A DNA stretch of 64,000 nucleotides. Source: Streptomyces mobaraensis NBRC 13819 = DSM 40847. Its GTDB lineage: Bacteria > Actinomycetota > Actinomycetes > Streptomycetales > Streptomycetaceae. Both the position numbers and the translations under genes were made by a program. The notes beneath the pieces are model-generated. The model was not told the DNA's origin. It worked only from the letters and a program-made list of their open reading frames with translations, and did no database searches. Below are positions 1 through 8,596 of this stretch, one piece after another; positions within the stretch are counted from its first letter, which is position 1, and each line of letters starts with the position of its first letter. The stretch lies in the NCBI RefSeq assembly GCF_017916255.1, contig NZ_CP072827.1, positions 4,923,501 to 4,987,500 on the forward strand. Direction: 5' to 3'.

Positions 1-2
1 CC

Positions 3-1598
3 GTGGAGTTCCCCGCCGAGAACGGTCCCGTACGCGCCGTCCACGAGCTGTCCTTCACCCTGCCGCCCGGCGGCGCGCTCGGCATCGTCGGCGAGTCCGG
101 CTCGGGCAAGAGCACCGCCGCGTACGCGCTCCTCGGCCTGCACCACGGGACGGGCGCCCGGCTCACCGGCTCGGTACGGGTCGCCGGGCACGACGTCACG
201 GCGGCCGGTGAGGCGGAACTGCGGCGGTTGCGCGGCGCCACGGCCGCCATGGTCTTCCAGGACCCGCTCTCCTCCCTCGACCCCTACCAGGCCGTCGGCG
301 ACCAGATCGCCGAGGTCTACCGCGTCCACCACCGGAACGCCTCCCGACGGGCCGCGCGGGCGCGGGCCGTGGAGGTGCTCGACCGGGTGGGCATCCCGGA
401 CGCCGCCCGCCGCGCGCGCTCCCGGCCGCACGAGTTCAGCGGCGGCCAGCGGCAGCGCGCCCTGATCGCCATGGCCGTGGCCTGCGGGCCCCGGCTGCTG
501 GTCGCCGACGAGCCGACGACCGCCCTCGACGTCACCGTCCAGGCGCAGATCCTCGCCCTGCTGCGGGAGCTGCGCGAGGAGACGGGCATGGGGCTCGTCC
601 TCGTCACCCACGACCTGGGGGTGGCGGCGGGCGGCGTCGACGAGCTGCTGGTGATGAAGGACGGCCGCGCGGTCGAGCACGGGCCGGTGCGTACCGTCCT
701 GGACACGCCGCGCGAGCCGTACACGCGCGCCCTGCTGGACGCCGTGCCGCGCGTGGAGGTACGGCGTGCGCCGGTGCCGCGTGAGGAACCGCCGGGGGAC
801 GACTCCGTGCTGCTCGAAGCGGTCGGGCTGCGGCAGGAGTTCGGGCGCGGGCGGCGGGCCGTCACCGCCCTGGACGACGTGTCGCTGACCGTCCGGGCGG
901 GGGAGACCGTCGGCGTCGTCGGCGAGTCCGGCAGCGGCAAGACGACGCTCGGCCGGGCGCTGGTCCGGCTGCTCGCCCCCACCGCGGGCGAGATCCGCTA
1001 CCGGGGGCGGGACATCGGTGCCCTGAACGACCGCGCGCTGCGGCCGTTCCGCAGTGAACTCCAGATGGTCTTCCAGGATCCCGTCTCCTCCCTCAACCCG
1101 CGCCGCAGCATCGGCGAGTCCATCGCCGACCCGCTGCGCGCGGCCGGCCGGCTGACGGACGCGCGGATCGTCGCCCGGGTACGGGACCTGCTCGACCGGG
1201 TGGGCCTCGACCCGGACGCCTACCACCGCTACCCGCACGAGTTCAGCGGCGGCCAGCGGCAGCGCGTGGGCATCGCCCGGGCCCTGGCGCCGGAACCCCG
1301 GCTGATCGTCTGCGACGAGCCGGTCTCGGCGCTGGACGTCACCACCCAGGCGCAGGTCGTCGCCCTGCTGGGCGAGTTGCAGCGCGAACTGGGCATCGCC
1401 CTCGTCTTCATCGCCCACGACCTCGCCGTCGTCCGGCAGGTCAGCGACCGCCTGGTGGTGATGCGCCACGGGGCGATCGTGGAGGAGGGCCCGGCGGACG
1501 CCGTGTACGACCGGCCGGAACACCCGTACACGCGGGGGTTGCTGGCGGCGGTGCCTCGGGTGGACGCGGTGGCCCGTACCAGCCCGGCCGGCGTTTGA
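3..1598 (+). CDS. Fused dipeptide/oligopeptide ABC transporter ATPase (DppD-DppF-like), 5' end outside window
   Basis: This protein carries two ABC ATPase domains in tandem and would energise uptake of peptides (or related substrates such as nickel) through a membrane permease. The first domain has a Walker A motif near residues 30-38, the signature FSGGQRQRA and a Walker B ending in DEPTTALD. The second repeats the set with [18 protein letters not shown] and DEPVSALD. After each ATPase there is the oligopeptide-type tail ([16 protein letters not shown]) seen in OppD/OppF proteins. The first GTG falls only about 27 residues before Walker A, shorter than usual, so the true start and the permease genes very likely lie upstream of the window. 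The family is clear; the substrate is inferred. Confidence 0.9.
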   Translation: MEFPAENGPVRAVHELSFTLPPGGALGIVGESGSGKSTAAYALLGLHHGTGARLTGSVRVAGHDVTAAGEAELRRLRGATAAMVFQDPLSSLDPYQAVGDQIAEVYRVHHRNASRRAARARAVEVLDRVGIPDAARRARSRPHEFSGGQRQRALIAMAVACGPRLLVADEPTTALDVTVQAQILALLRELREETGMGLVLVTHDLGVAAGGVDELLVMKDGRAVEHGPVRTVLDTPREPYTRALLDAVPRVEVRRAPVPREEPPGDDSVLLEAVGLRQEFGRGRRAVTALDDVSLTVRAGETVGVVGESGSGKTTLGRALVRLLAPTAGEIRYRGRDIGALNDRALRPFRSELQMVFQDPVSSLNPRRSIGESIADPLRAAGRLTDARIVARVRDLLDRVGLDPDAYHRYPHEFSGGQRQRVGIARALAPEPRLIVCDEPVSALDVTTQAQVVALLGELQRELGIALVFIAHDLAVVRQVSDRLVVMRHGAIVEEGPADAVYDRPEHPYTRGLLAAVPRVDAVARTSPAGV

Positions 1599-2057
1599 GG
1601 CCGCCGAGCGGCGCGGGGAGCAGTGGCCGATCTCAGCGTGGCCTGCGTTTGATGCCGAGCGGCGCAGCCGCGACGAAGCGGGGGCGCGCGGGGGCGCAGC
1701 CCCTGCGAGAAACGGGAAGTGGGGTCCCCCCTCTGGGGGAGGGGCAGGGGCACAGCTCCGCAGGACAGCCCCCGGGGACCCGCGCTGCCGGACGCTCGGG
1801 GCCTGGGCCTCGCGCTGCCGGACGCTCGGGGCCCGGACCCCGCGCTGCCGGACGCCCGGGGCCCCGGACGCGACCACCCGCCCCACCAGGGCGAGAACCG
1901 TTCGCCCCGGCCAAGCGCCCATAACGTCCCCCAAAGAGGAAGGTCACGCCCGTTCACCCCTTCCGGTGGTGCGACGGACAACCGTCCGTCGCACCACCTC
2001 CGCGCCCCCATAGCGTGCTCCCGGCTGCCGGACGACTGAGGGATCGGGGGTGCGCTC
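1599..2057. other. Repeat-rich intergenic region
   Basis: I see no convincing gene here. The stretch starts with a degenerate direct repeat: the sequence around the ABC stop codon (CGTTTGAGGCCGCCGAGCG) recurs near 1648 as CGTTTGATGCCGAGCG. It also contains a G-run/C-run palindromic block near 1724-1760 and an exact-period 30-bp array at 1781-1870. Similar GC-rich dispersed blocks are common in Streptomyces intergenic DNA. Open frames through it on both strands look like GC-composition artefacts. The final part must hold the promoter of the glycosyltransferase operon, but I cannot point to clear hexamers. Confidence 0.6.
1781..1870. repeat. 30-bp tandem repeat, three copies
   Basis: Three units begin at 1781, 1811 and 1841, each opening with CGCGCTGCCGGACG and continuing with a G-rich half (CTCGGGGCC or CCCGGGGCC). 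The period is exactly 30 bp and the first 23 bases are nearly invariant. Because 30 is divisible by three, every frame stays open across the array, which explains the spurious ORFs here. Confidence 0.85.
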
Positions 2058-3593
2058 GTGCGCGTGGGACTGCTGACCGAGGGTGGGTACCCGTACGCCG
2101 CTGGTGAGGGCGGGGAGTGGTGCGACCGGCTCGTCCGCGGGCTCCCCCGGCACGAGTTCGAGGTGTACGCGCTGAGCCGCAGCGCCCGCCAGGAGGACGG
2201 CGGTTGGTACGCGTTGCCCGGCAACGTCCGCCGGATCCGGGCCGCCCCGCTGTGGGGCGGACCCGCGCCCGGCGGGGCGGCGCGCGCCCACGGCGCGTAC
2301 GGCCGGCGCGAACGCCAGCGCTTCACCGCCCACTTCGGCGACCTGGCCGCCGCCCTCACCACACCCGGCGACCAGGCGTACCGTTTCGCCGAGGGCCTCT
2401 ACGGACTCGCCGGCCTGGCCCGCGACGAGGGCGGCCTCGTCGCCGCGCTCCGCTCCGAACTCGCCCTGCGCGCCCTGGAGACGGCCTGTCGCGCCCCCGA
2501 AGCGCATCCCGGCGCGCAGGGCGTCCGCGTCGCCGACCTCCTCGTCGTCGCCGGCCTCCTGGAACGGGCCCTGCGCCCGCTCTCCCTCGACTGGTACGGG
2601 GCCCCGGACGGCGACCTCGGCCTGGCCGGCGTCGACCTGTGCCACGCCGCGTCCGCCGGTCCGGCCGCCCTGCCGGGGCTGCTCGCCCGGCGCTTCTTCG
2701 GCACACCCCTGCTCGTCACCGAGTACGGCGTCCGGCTGCGCGAGCACTACCTCACCGAACCGACGGGCCTCTCCGTACCCGTCCGCACCCTGCTGTCCGC
2801 CTTCCACCGGCTGCTGGCCGGCGAGACGTACGCCCGCGCCTCACTGATCACCCCCGGCGACGCGCAGGTCCGCCGCTGGCAGGAGCGCTGCGGCGCCGAC
2901 CGCGGCCGGCTGCGCACCGTCCCGCCGGGGGTGGACGCGAGTCTGTACGAGGCCGTCGGCGAGGTCCGTCCCGAGCGGCGGGGGGAGGGGCCGGTGCTGC
3001 TCCTCGCCGGGGGCCCGCCCGAACCCTGGCTCTGGGAGGCGACCACCGTCCTCACCCTGACCCGGCCGGACGTCCGGCTGCGCGTCACCGGCGTCCCGGA
3101 GGGCGGGCCGCTGCCCGAGGGCGTCACCCGGGTCGCCGCGTGCGGCCCCGAGGACTACGCCGACGCGGACGTCATCGTCGTCGCCTCCTCCGGCGAGGGC
3201 TTTCCCGTCCCGCTGGCCGAGGCCATGTTCTGCGGCCGGGCCACCGTCGTCCCCGACACGGCGACGGCCCGCGAAGTCGTGGGCGGCACCGGCCTGGTGG
3301 TGCCCGCGCACGACCCGCACGCCCTCGCCGAGGGCTGCCTCACCCTGCTCGACGACCCCGCCCGCGCGGAGCGGCTCGGCGCCGCCGCCCGGGCCCGCGC
3401 CCTGGAACTCTTCACCGTGGAACAGAACATCGCCACCTTCGGCGGCATCTATCTGGAGCTGCTGTCGGCCGCCCCGGCGCGGCAGGACGTCGCCGCCCCG
3501 CGCGACGCGGCGTCCCTCGCCGCCGCCGGACGCCCGCGCGGCCTCGCCTGGTCCGCCCGTCCCGCCTCGCCGTCGTGGGCGGGCCGCCGGTGA
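2058..3593 (+). CDS. PelF-like glycosyltransferase (DUF3492 + GT4)
   Basis: A family 4 glycosyltransferase, likely cytoplasmic, expected to use a nucleotide sugar. The N-terminal half (about residues 1-290) opens with VGLLTEGGYPY and a GGEWCDRL segment, the hallmark of DUF3492/PelF-type enzymes. The C-terminal half has the GT-B donor site with the EX7E motif at about Glu380 and Glu388 (GEGFPVPLAEAM). It is 511 aa, normal for the family. The GTG start has a G-rich run about 8 bases upstream. The stop overlaps the next gene's start by 4 bases (GTGA), so it heads a translationally coupled operon with a membrane protein, an epimerase and a spherulin-4 protein. PelF makes a GalNAc-rich polymer in other bacteria; the sugar used here is unknown. 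Confidence 0.85.
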   Translation: MRVGLLTEGGYPYAAGEGGEWCDRLVRGLPRHEFEVYALSRSARQEDGGWYALPGNVRRIRAAPLWGGPAPGGAARAHGAYGRRERQRFTAHFGDLAAALTTPGDQAYRFAEGLYGLAGLARDEGGLVAALRSELALRALETACRAPEAHPGAQGVRVADLLVVAGLLERALRPLSLDWYGAPDGDLGLAGVDLCHAASAGPAALPGLLARRFFGTPLLVTEYGVRLREHYLTEPTGLSVPVRTLLSAFHRLLAGETYARASLITPGDAQVRRWQERCGADRGRLRTVPPGVDASLYEAVGEVRPERRGEGPVLLLAGGPPEPWLWEATTVLTLTRPDVRLRVTGVPEGGPLPEGVTRVAACGPEDYADADVIVVASSGEGFPVPLAEAMFCGRATVVPDTATAREVVGGTGLVVPAHDPHALAEGCLTLLDDPARAERLGAAARARALELFTVEQNIATFGGIYLELLSAAPARQDVAAPRDAASLAAAGRPRGLAWSARPASPSWAGRR

Positions 3594-5311
3594 CGCGCGC
3601 CGCGGCAGCGGCCGCCGATCCCGTAGCCGACCTCGATTGCGGGGGGACCGCGATCCCCGCGCAGGCGGGTTCGCGCCGGACGGGTCCGGGGCCCGCGGGT
3701 CCCGCGCCGGCCGTCGGCATACCTGCCGCTCACGGGCGCCCCGGGGCGGCCCCCGACCCCGTTCGCGCCCTCCTGCTCCGGCACCACGCGGTGTGCGCCG
3801 ACGCCGTCGACCCGTGGGAACTCGCCGCGCGGCTGGAGGCGCGGGGCGTCACCGACCGCGCGGCGGCGGCCTGCGGACACCAGGACGTCTTCTCGCTGGC
3901 GGAGGAGCTCCACGCGCGCGTGGGCGCGACGGCCCGCGCGGATGGGGTACGGGCTGCCGGGAACGGGAGGCGGAGGTCCGACGAGGTCGAGTGGCCGCAG
4001 TTCCGGACGCGGGACTGGGGGCGGTACGGGACGCCGGGCGCCTCCGGTGCGGAGGGGGCGCCGGCGCCCGGCGGGGGAGCGGACCTCGGCTCCCGCGCGG
4101 CCGGACGACCCTCGCGCGCCGCCGACCTCGTCGGTGCTTCGCGCGACGTCTACGCCGCTGTCGAAGTATCGCGAGCCTCGGGGGGCTCCGAAGTGCCCTG
4201 GGGCTCAGGGGCCTTCGGGGCTTCCGCACCCTCGGGAGCCTCTGGAGCCCCTGAGGACACAAGCGACCCTCGCATGGCGCGAGACCCGTACGCCCCGCAC
4301 CCGTCCGACGCCCACGGCCTGTGCCCCGCCCGCCCCCGCCGTGCCCGACGGACCGTCGTCGGGGCGCTGGCCTGGGCCTGGCTGCTCGCCTACGGGTGCG
4401 TCGGCGACCGGCTGCTCGACGCGCTGCTGCACGGTCACGGACGGCCCGGCCCTCGCGCCCTGGCCTTCGCGGCGGCACCCACCGCCCTCGGGCTGGCCTG
4501 CGCCGTCGCGCCCGCCGCGTGGTGCGCGCACGCCTTCGCCGGGTACGCCCGGCGGCGGCTGGCCGACAGCCGCACGCTGACCGCGTTCCGCGTACGGGCC
4601 CGGTGCGCCCTGCCGGCGATCCTCGCCGTCGTCCTGGGCGCCCTCTTCCTGTCCGTGTGGACCGCCCGGTCCGCCCTCCCCGGGCTCGGGCACCCGACGT
4701 CCGTCCCTGCGCTCGCCGCCGTCGCCCTCGGCTTCCTGCTCTTCCTCGACCGGCTCTGCGCCGCCCACGGCCTGGCCCGGCCGGCCGCCGCGGCCGTCCT
4801 CGCGGCCTGCGCCGCCGAGGCGCTGCCGCCGGTGCTGCTGCTCGCCGCGCGGCTGCCCGGCTGCGCCGCCCTGGGCTGGCCGGTCACCAGGCTGCCCGGT
4901 CCCCTCGGGCCGTCCGCCCCCGGGCTCGTCGCCTGCGCCGGGGCGGCCCTCGTCCTGACCGCGCGGGCCTTCGCGGTCCTGCCGCACGCGGCCGTCCACG
5001 GACTCGGCGGACCGGACGCGGCGGGCGTGCCGGGCGTGCCGGGCGTGCCGGGCACGACAGTGGCGGCGGGACCGGCCCACCTGCCACCGAGCCACGCCGA
5101 CCGTTCCGACTCGTCGTTCGGTTGCCCCGGCCGGTCATCCGGCCCCCTCGGCCCGTCGTCCGGCGACCTCGGTCAGTCGTCCGGCGACCCCGGCCCCTCA
5201 TCCGGCCGCCCCGACCCCTCGCCCGGCCGCCTCCCCGGATCCTCCCTCCGCCCCGGCGGGGCCGGGCCCTCCGTACACCCCCGTCAGAGGAGCACCCACC
5301 ATGACCGTTGA
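3590..5311 (+). CDS. Multi-pass membrane protein with disordered ends, polysaccharide operon
   Basis: I do not recognise a named family. The first roughly 245 residues are Gly/Ala/Ser/Pro-rich and look disordered. Residues about 250-480 hold several hydrophobic segments, for example around ALAWAWLLAYGCV, AILAVVLGALFLSV and AAVALGFLLFL, suggesting five to seven membrane spans. The tail is Pro/Ser/Gly-rich with short repeats (GVPGVPGVPG, then SSG-type octamers at roughly 5137-5225). The frame is open far upstream, so I chose GTG 3590 because it overlaps the preceding stop codon. Given its neighbours it may help assemble or export a polysaccharide, as PelG does in Pel systems, but no PelG signature is visible. 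The start and the function are both uncertain. Confidence 0.6.
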   Translation: MTRAAAAAADPVADLDCGGTAIPAQAGSRRTGPGPAGPAPAVGIPAAHGRPGAAPDPVRALLLRHHAVCADAVDPWELAARLEARGVTDRAAAACGHQDVFSLAEELHARVGATARADGVRAAGNGRRRSDEVEWPQFRTRDWGRYGTPGASGAEGAPAPGGGADLGSRAAGRPSRAADLVGASRDVYAAVEVSRASGGSEVPWGSGAFGASAPSGASGAPEDTSDPRMARDPYAPHPSDAHGLCPARPRRARRTVVGALAWAWLLAYGCVGDRLLDALLHGHGRPGPRALAFAAAPTALGLACAVAPAAWCAHAFAGYARRRLADSRTLTAFRVRARCALPAILAVVLGALFLSVWTARSALPGLGHPTSVPALAAVALGFLLFLDRLCAAHGLARPAAAAVLAACAAEALPPVLLLAARLPGCAALGWPVTRLPGPLGPSAPGLVACAGAALVLTARAFAVLPHAAVHGLGGPDAAGVPGVPGVPGTTVAAGPAHLPPSHADRSDSSFGCPGRSSGPLGPSSGDLGQSSGDPGPSSGRPDPSPGRLPGSSLRPGGAGPSVHPRQRSTHHDR

Positions 5312-5441
5312 TCCGACCGTCCCCGGCCCCACCAGTCCGGCCGGAACCGGCACGGACATCGACACAGGCGCCGACACCGGCACCGAAACCGGCGTCCCCG
5401 CCGGCCGTCGCGGCGGACGAGAGCGAGGAGGAGAACGATGA
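5301..5441 (+). CDS. Small ORF (46 aa) coupled to both neighbours
   Basis: This 46-codon frame has an ATG with a strong ribosome-binding site (GAGGAG, 8 bases upstream). It overlaps the membrane protein's end by 11 bases and the epimerase start by 4 bases (ATGA). The peptide is Thr/Gly/Asp-rich with a Thr-Gly-Asp alternation and an Arg/Gly-rich end. Third positions of the first 37 codons are about 80% G or C, which fits coding. It fills what would be the only gap in an otherwise fully overlapping operon. It could be a real small protein or only a coupling leader for the epimerase. No family is recognised. Confidence 0.45.
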   Translation: MTVDPTVPGPTSPAGTGTDIDTGADTGTETGVPAGRRGGRERGGER

Positions 5442-6352
5442 GGGTCCTGTTGCTCGGTGCCAACGGCTACCTCGGCCGCTTCGTCGCCGACCGCCTGCTC
5501 GCCGATCCCGCCGTCCAGCTCACCGCCCTCGGCCGGGGCGACGACGCCGACGTCCGCTTCGACCTGGCCACCGGCAGCCCCGGTGCGCTCACCCGGTTCC
5601 TCAACGCCGTCCATCCCGGCGTCGTCATCAACTGCGCGGGCGCCACCCGCGGCGGCGCCCGCGACCTGACCCGGCACAACACCGTGGCCGTCGCCACGGT
5701 CTGCGAGTCGCTGCGCCGCAGCGGCTGCGGGGCGCGGCTCGTGCAGGTGGGCTGCTCCTCGGAGTACGGGCCCTCGCAGCCCGGTTCGTCCACGGCCGAG
5801 GACGCGGTGCCGCGCCCCGGCGGCCCGTACGGCGTCAGCAAGCTCGCCGCCACCGAACTCGTCCTGGGCTCCGGCCTGGACGCGATCGTGCTGCGCGTCT
5901 TCTCGCCGGTCGGCCCGGGGACCCCGGCCGGTTCGCCGCTGGGCCGCCTCGCCGAGGCGATGCGGCGGGCCATGCAGAACGGCGACAACGAGCTCAAGCT
6001 CACCGGACTCGGCGTCCAGCGCGACTTCGTGGACGTCCGCGACATCGCGCGGGCCGTGCACGCCGCGTCGCTCTCCGCCGCCCAGGGCGCCGTCAACATC
6101 GGCACCGGCCGGGCCACCCGGCTGCGGGAGGCCGCCTCGCTGCTCGCCCGTGTGGCCGGCTTCGGCGGCGCCCTGCATGAACTCGACGACCCGCACTTGG
6201 GCGCCACGCCCGTCTACCCGTACCCGGACGGCTGCGGCGCCTGGCAGCAGGCCGACGTGCGCACCGCCCGCGACCGGCTCGGCTGGCGGCCCCGGATCGG
6301 CCTGGAGGAGTCGCTGGCCGACATCTGGATGGAGGCCGCGTGTCGTATCTGA
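5438..6352 (+). CDS. NAD-dependent epimerase/dehydratase (extended SDR)
   Basis: A cytoplasmic sugar-nucleotide-type oxidoreductase of the extended SDR family, 304 aa. The Rossmann motif GANGYLG is at residues 7-13. The active-site region has a Ser-rich CSSEYG at 106-111 and the YxxxK pair at Tyr131/Lys135 (YGVSK). A substrate-domain motif RDFVDVRDIA follows. In polysaccharide clusters such enzymes typically interconvert UDP-sugars such as UDP-GlcNAc/GalNAc, which fits the adjacent PelF-like transferase. The start overlaps the upstream small ORF (ATGA) and is preceded by GGAGG-like sequence. The stop overlaps the next gene by 13 bases. The substrate is inferred only. Confidence 0.85.
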   Translation: MRVLLLGANGYLGRFVADRLLADPAVQLTALGRGDDADVRFDLATGSPGALTRFLNAVHPGVVINCAGATRGGARDLTRHNTVAVATVCESLRRSGCGARLVQVGCSSEYGPSQPGSSTAEDAVPRPGGPYGVSKLAATELVLGSGLDAIVLRVFSPVGPGTPAGSPLGRLAEAMRRAMQNGDNELKLTGLGVQRDFVDVRDIARAVHAASLSAAQGAVNIGTGRATRLREAASLLARVAGFGGALHELDDPHLGATPVYPYPDGCGAWQQADVRTARDRLGWRPRIGLEESLADIWMEAACRI

Positions 6353-7095
6353 CCTCGTCCGGCAACCGCCGCCCGCTCCCCGCGGCCAAGACGCCGCTGC
6401 GGCTCGGCGTCCCCGGATTCGCCCACCCGCTCGTCGCGCCCGTCGAGTGGGGGCGGCTCTGCCGCGCGGACCTCCCGCTGGACTGGACGGTGCTCGGCAG
6501 CGCCTCCGGCGGGCCCGGCAGCCGCCCGGACCCGTACTGCACGGCCGCCGCGGCACCGCTGCGCGAGGCCGGCGTCCGGGTCCTCGGCCATCTCGACGCC
6601 GCCTTCGGCGCCCGGCCGTTCGGCGAACTCCTCTCCGACGCGCAGCGGTTCCTCAACTGGTACCGGGTGGACGGCTTCGCGGTGGCCCGCTGCCCGGCCG
6701 ACACCGGCGCGCTCGCGGACGTCCGCCGCGTCACCGGCGCCCTGCGCACCCTCCACGACCGGGCGTACCTCGTGCTCCTGCACGGCAGCCACCCGGTCGC
6801 CGGATACGCGGCGCTCGCCGACCAGTTGGTGACGTTCACCGGCCCCTGGAACCGCTACCGCTGGTCCCGCCCCGCCGACTGGACGGCCGACCACCCGCCC
6901 GGCCGCTTCTGCCACCTCGTCCACAGCGTCCCCCGCGCCCACCTGGAGGAAGCGCTGCTCATCACCCGCCGGCAGGGCGCCGGCACCGTCTACATGACCG
7001 ACCGCACCGACCGCGACGGACTGGACCCCTGGGAGTCCATGCCCGGGTACTGGGACGATTTCATCTCGAACATCGGACCGGGTGTCTCGGAATGA
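6340..7095 (+). CDS. Spherulin-4 / GH135-like protein
   Basis: A 251-aa protein matching the spherulation-specific family 4 (GH135, Sph3-like) fold. It shows the family's GPGSRPDPYC segment, the VRVLGHLDAAFGARPF strand-loop, and the FLNWYRVDG segment. In the family the following strand usually reads GIFFDE with acidic residues; here it reads GFAVARCP, so the expected acidic pair is missing at that point. No signal peptide is visible, so it looks cytoplasmic. It ends a five-gene overlapping operon with a PelF-like transferase and an epimerase. Family members act on galactosaminogalactan-type polymers in fungi. Catalytic activity here is doubtful and the partner role is inferred. Confidence 0.75.
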   Translation: MSYLTSSGNRRPLPAAKTPLRLGVPGFAHPLVAPVEWGRLCRADLPLDWTVLGSASGGPGSRPDPYCTAAAAPLREAGVRVLGHLDAAFGARPFGELLSDAQRFLNWYRVDGFAVARCPADTGALADVRRVTGALRTLHDRAYLVLLHGSHPVAGYAALADQLVTFTGPWNRYRWSRPADWTADHPPGRFCHLVHSVPRAHLEEALLITRRQGAGTVYMTDRTDRDGLDPWESMPGYWDDFISNIGPGVSE

Positions 7096-7114
7096 GCCGG
7101 GGCGTGGCAGTGTT
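7089..7114 (+). promoter_or_regulatory. SigR-type promoter of moeZ
   Basis: GGAAT at 7089-7093, an 18-base spacer, then GTT at 7112-7114, an exact match to the known SigR consensus (GGAAT-N18/19-GTT). The -35 element overlaps the last codons of the spherulin-4 gene. Transcription would start near 7121, about 60 bases before the moeZ GTG. moeB/moeZ is a known SigR target in Streptomyces coelicolor, which supports the call. Confidence 0.8.
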
Positions 7115-7179
7115 ACCGGGGAAGTACAGAACGCTGCCTCTACCTTCCCCGCTCCCGTGGGGATGACCCTGGAGACCCC

Positions 7180-8358
7180 GTGTCGCTGCCACCCCTGGTC
7201 GAGCCGGCTTCCGAGCTCACCGTCGACGAGGTCCGTCGGTACTCGCGCCACCTGATCATCCCGGACGTCGGGATGGACGGGCAGAAGCGCCTGAAGAACG
7301 CGAAGGTGCTCTGCGTGGGCGCCGGCGGCCTCGGCTCGCCCGCCCTGATGTACCTGGCCGCCGCCGGCGTGGGCACGCTCGGCATCGTGGAGTTCGACGA
7401 GGTCGACGAGTCCAACCTCCAGCGGCAGATCATCCACAGCCAGTCCGACATCGGCCGCTCGAAGGCCGAGTCCGCGCGGGACTCGGTGCTCGGCATCAAC
7501 CCGTACGTGAACGTCGTCCTCCACCAGGAGCGCCTGGAGGCGGAGAACGTCAAGGAGATCTTCTCCCAGTACGACCTGATCGTCGACGGCACGGACAACT
7601 TCGCCACGCGCTACCTGGTCAACGACGCGTGCGTGCTGCTGAACAAGCCGTACGTCTGGGGCTCGATCTACCGCTTCGACGGCCAGGCGTCCGTCTTCTG
7701 GAGCGAGCACGGCCCCTGCTACCGCTGCCTCTACCCCGAGCCCCCGCCGCCGGGCATGGTCCCCTCCTGCGCCGAGGGCGGCGTGCTCGGCGTGCTCTGC
7801 GCGTCGATCGGCTCCATCCAGGTCACCGAGGCGATCAAGCTGCTGGCCGGGATCGGCGAGCCGCTGGTCGGCCGCCTGATGATCTACGACGCCCTGGAGA
7901 TGTCGTACCGCCAGGTCAAGGTCCGCAAGGACCCCGAGTGCGCGGTCTGCGGCGAGAACCCGACCGTCACCGAGCTGATCGACTACGAGGCGTTCTGCGG
8001 CGTCGTCTCGGAGGAGGCCCAGGAGGCCGCCGCCGGCTCCACGATCACTCCCAAGCAGCTCAAGGAGTGGATGGACGACGGCGAGAACATCGACGTCATC
8101 GACGTCCGCGAGCCCAACGAGTACGAGATCGTCTCGATCCCCGGCGCCCGCCTCGTCCCCAAGAACGAGTTCCTGATGGGCACCGCCCTCCAGGACCTCC
8201 CCCAGGACAAGCGCATCGTCCTGCATTGCAAGACGGGCGTCCGCTCCGCGGAAGTCCTCGCCGTCCTCAAGTCCGCCGGCTTCGCGGACGCGGTCCACGT
8301 CGGCGGCGGCGTCATCGGCTGGGTCAACCAAATCGAACCGCACAAGCCGGTGTACTGA
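7180..8358 (+). CDS. moeZ: Adenylyltransferase/sulfurtransferase MoeZ
   Basis: MoeZ activates the C-terminal glycine of sulfur-carrier proteins with ATP and passes sulfur to them, serving molybdopterin and thiocarboxylate-dependent pathways in the cytoplasm. The N-terminal E1/ThiF domain has GAGGLGSP near residue 47 and the following DEVDESNLQRQ segment. Two CxxC-like zinc pairs follow (YRCLYP region and CAVCGE). The C-terminal rhodanese domain (about 285-392) carries the active-site loop HCKTGVRS. The length of 392 aa is typical. GTG 7180 has a GGAG site about 7 bases upstream. It is monocistronic, bounded by a SigR-type promoter and a hairpin terminator, so it should be induced by thiol stress. 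Confidence 0.95.
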   Translation: MSLPPLVEPASELTVDEVRRYSRHLIIPDVGMDGQKRLKNAKVLCVGAGGLGSPALMYLAAAGVGTLGIVEFDEVDESNLQRQIIHSQSDIGRSKAESARDSVLGINPYVNVVLHQERLEAENVKEIFSQYDLIVDGTDNFATRYLVNDACVLLNKPYVWGSIYRFDGQASVFWSEHGPCYRCLYPEPPPPGMVPSCAEGGVLGVLCASIGSIQVTEAIKLLAGIGEPLVGRLMIYDALEMSYRQVKVRKDPECAVCGENPTVTELIDYEAFCGVVSEEAQEAAAGSTITPKQLKEWMDDGENIDVIDVREPNEYEIVSIPGARLVPKNEFLMGTALQDLPQDKRIVLHCKTGVRSAEVLAVLKSAGFADAVHVGGGVIGWVNQIEPHKPVY

Positions 8359-8400
8359 GCGCGGGAGCACTGGTCGGGGAGAAGCCCTCACCGCTACCCT

Positions 8401-8430
8401 CTCCTCACGGCCCTCCGGGGTCGTGAGGAG
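8401..8430 (+). terminator. Hairpin terminator after moeZ
   Basis: CTCCTCACG at 8401-8409 pairs with CGTGAGGAG at 8422-8430, and the stem extends inward with a G-T pair and CCC/GGG to a 4-base loop. No U-run follows, as is common in Streptomyces. Confidence 0.65.
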
Positions 8431-8596
8431 CGTCGGCGACGTGTCCGATGGGGGACGGCGCTCCCACCCGCATCCGGGCAACCGAGCACCACCGAGCCTT
8501 CAATCGTCGCGGAGTCTCAGCAGACCATCCACAGGGTGGTCGGGCTGAGGCACGCCTGCCGACAGGTCGACCACCTTCCGGTGAAGGGACCGACCG

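Noticed and set aside
1781..1870. Possible CRISPR array from regular 30-bp units
   Set aside because: Units are directly adjacent with no unique spacers, and no cas genes are present.
1595..1924. Pro/Gly/Arg-rich ORF after the ABC transporter
   Set aside because: It is produced by the 30-bp repeat and dispersed GC-rich blocks and has no RBS or family signal.
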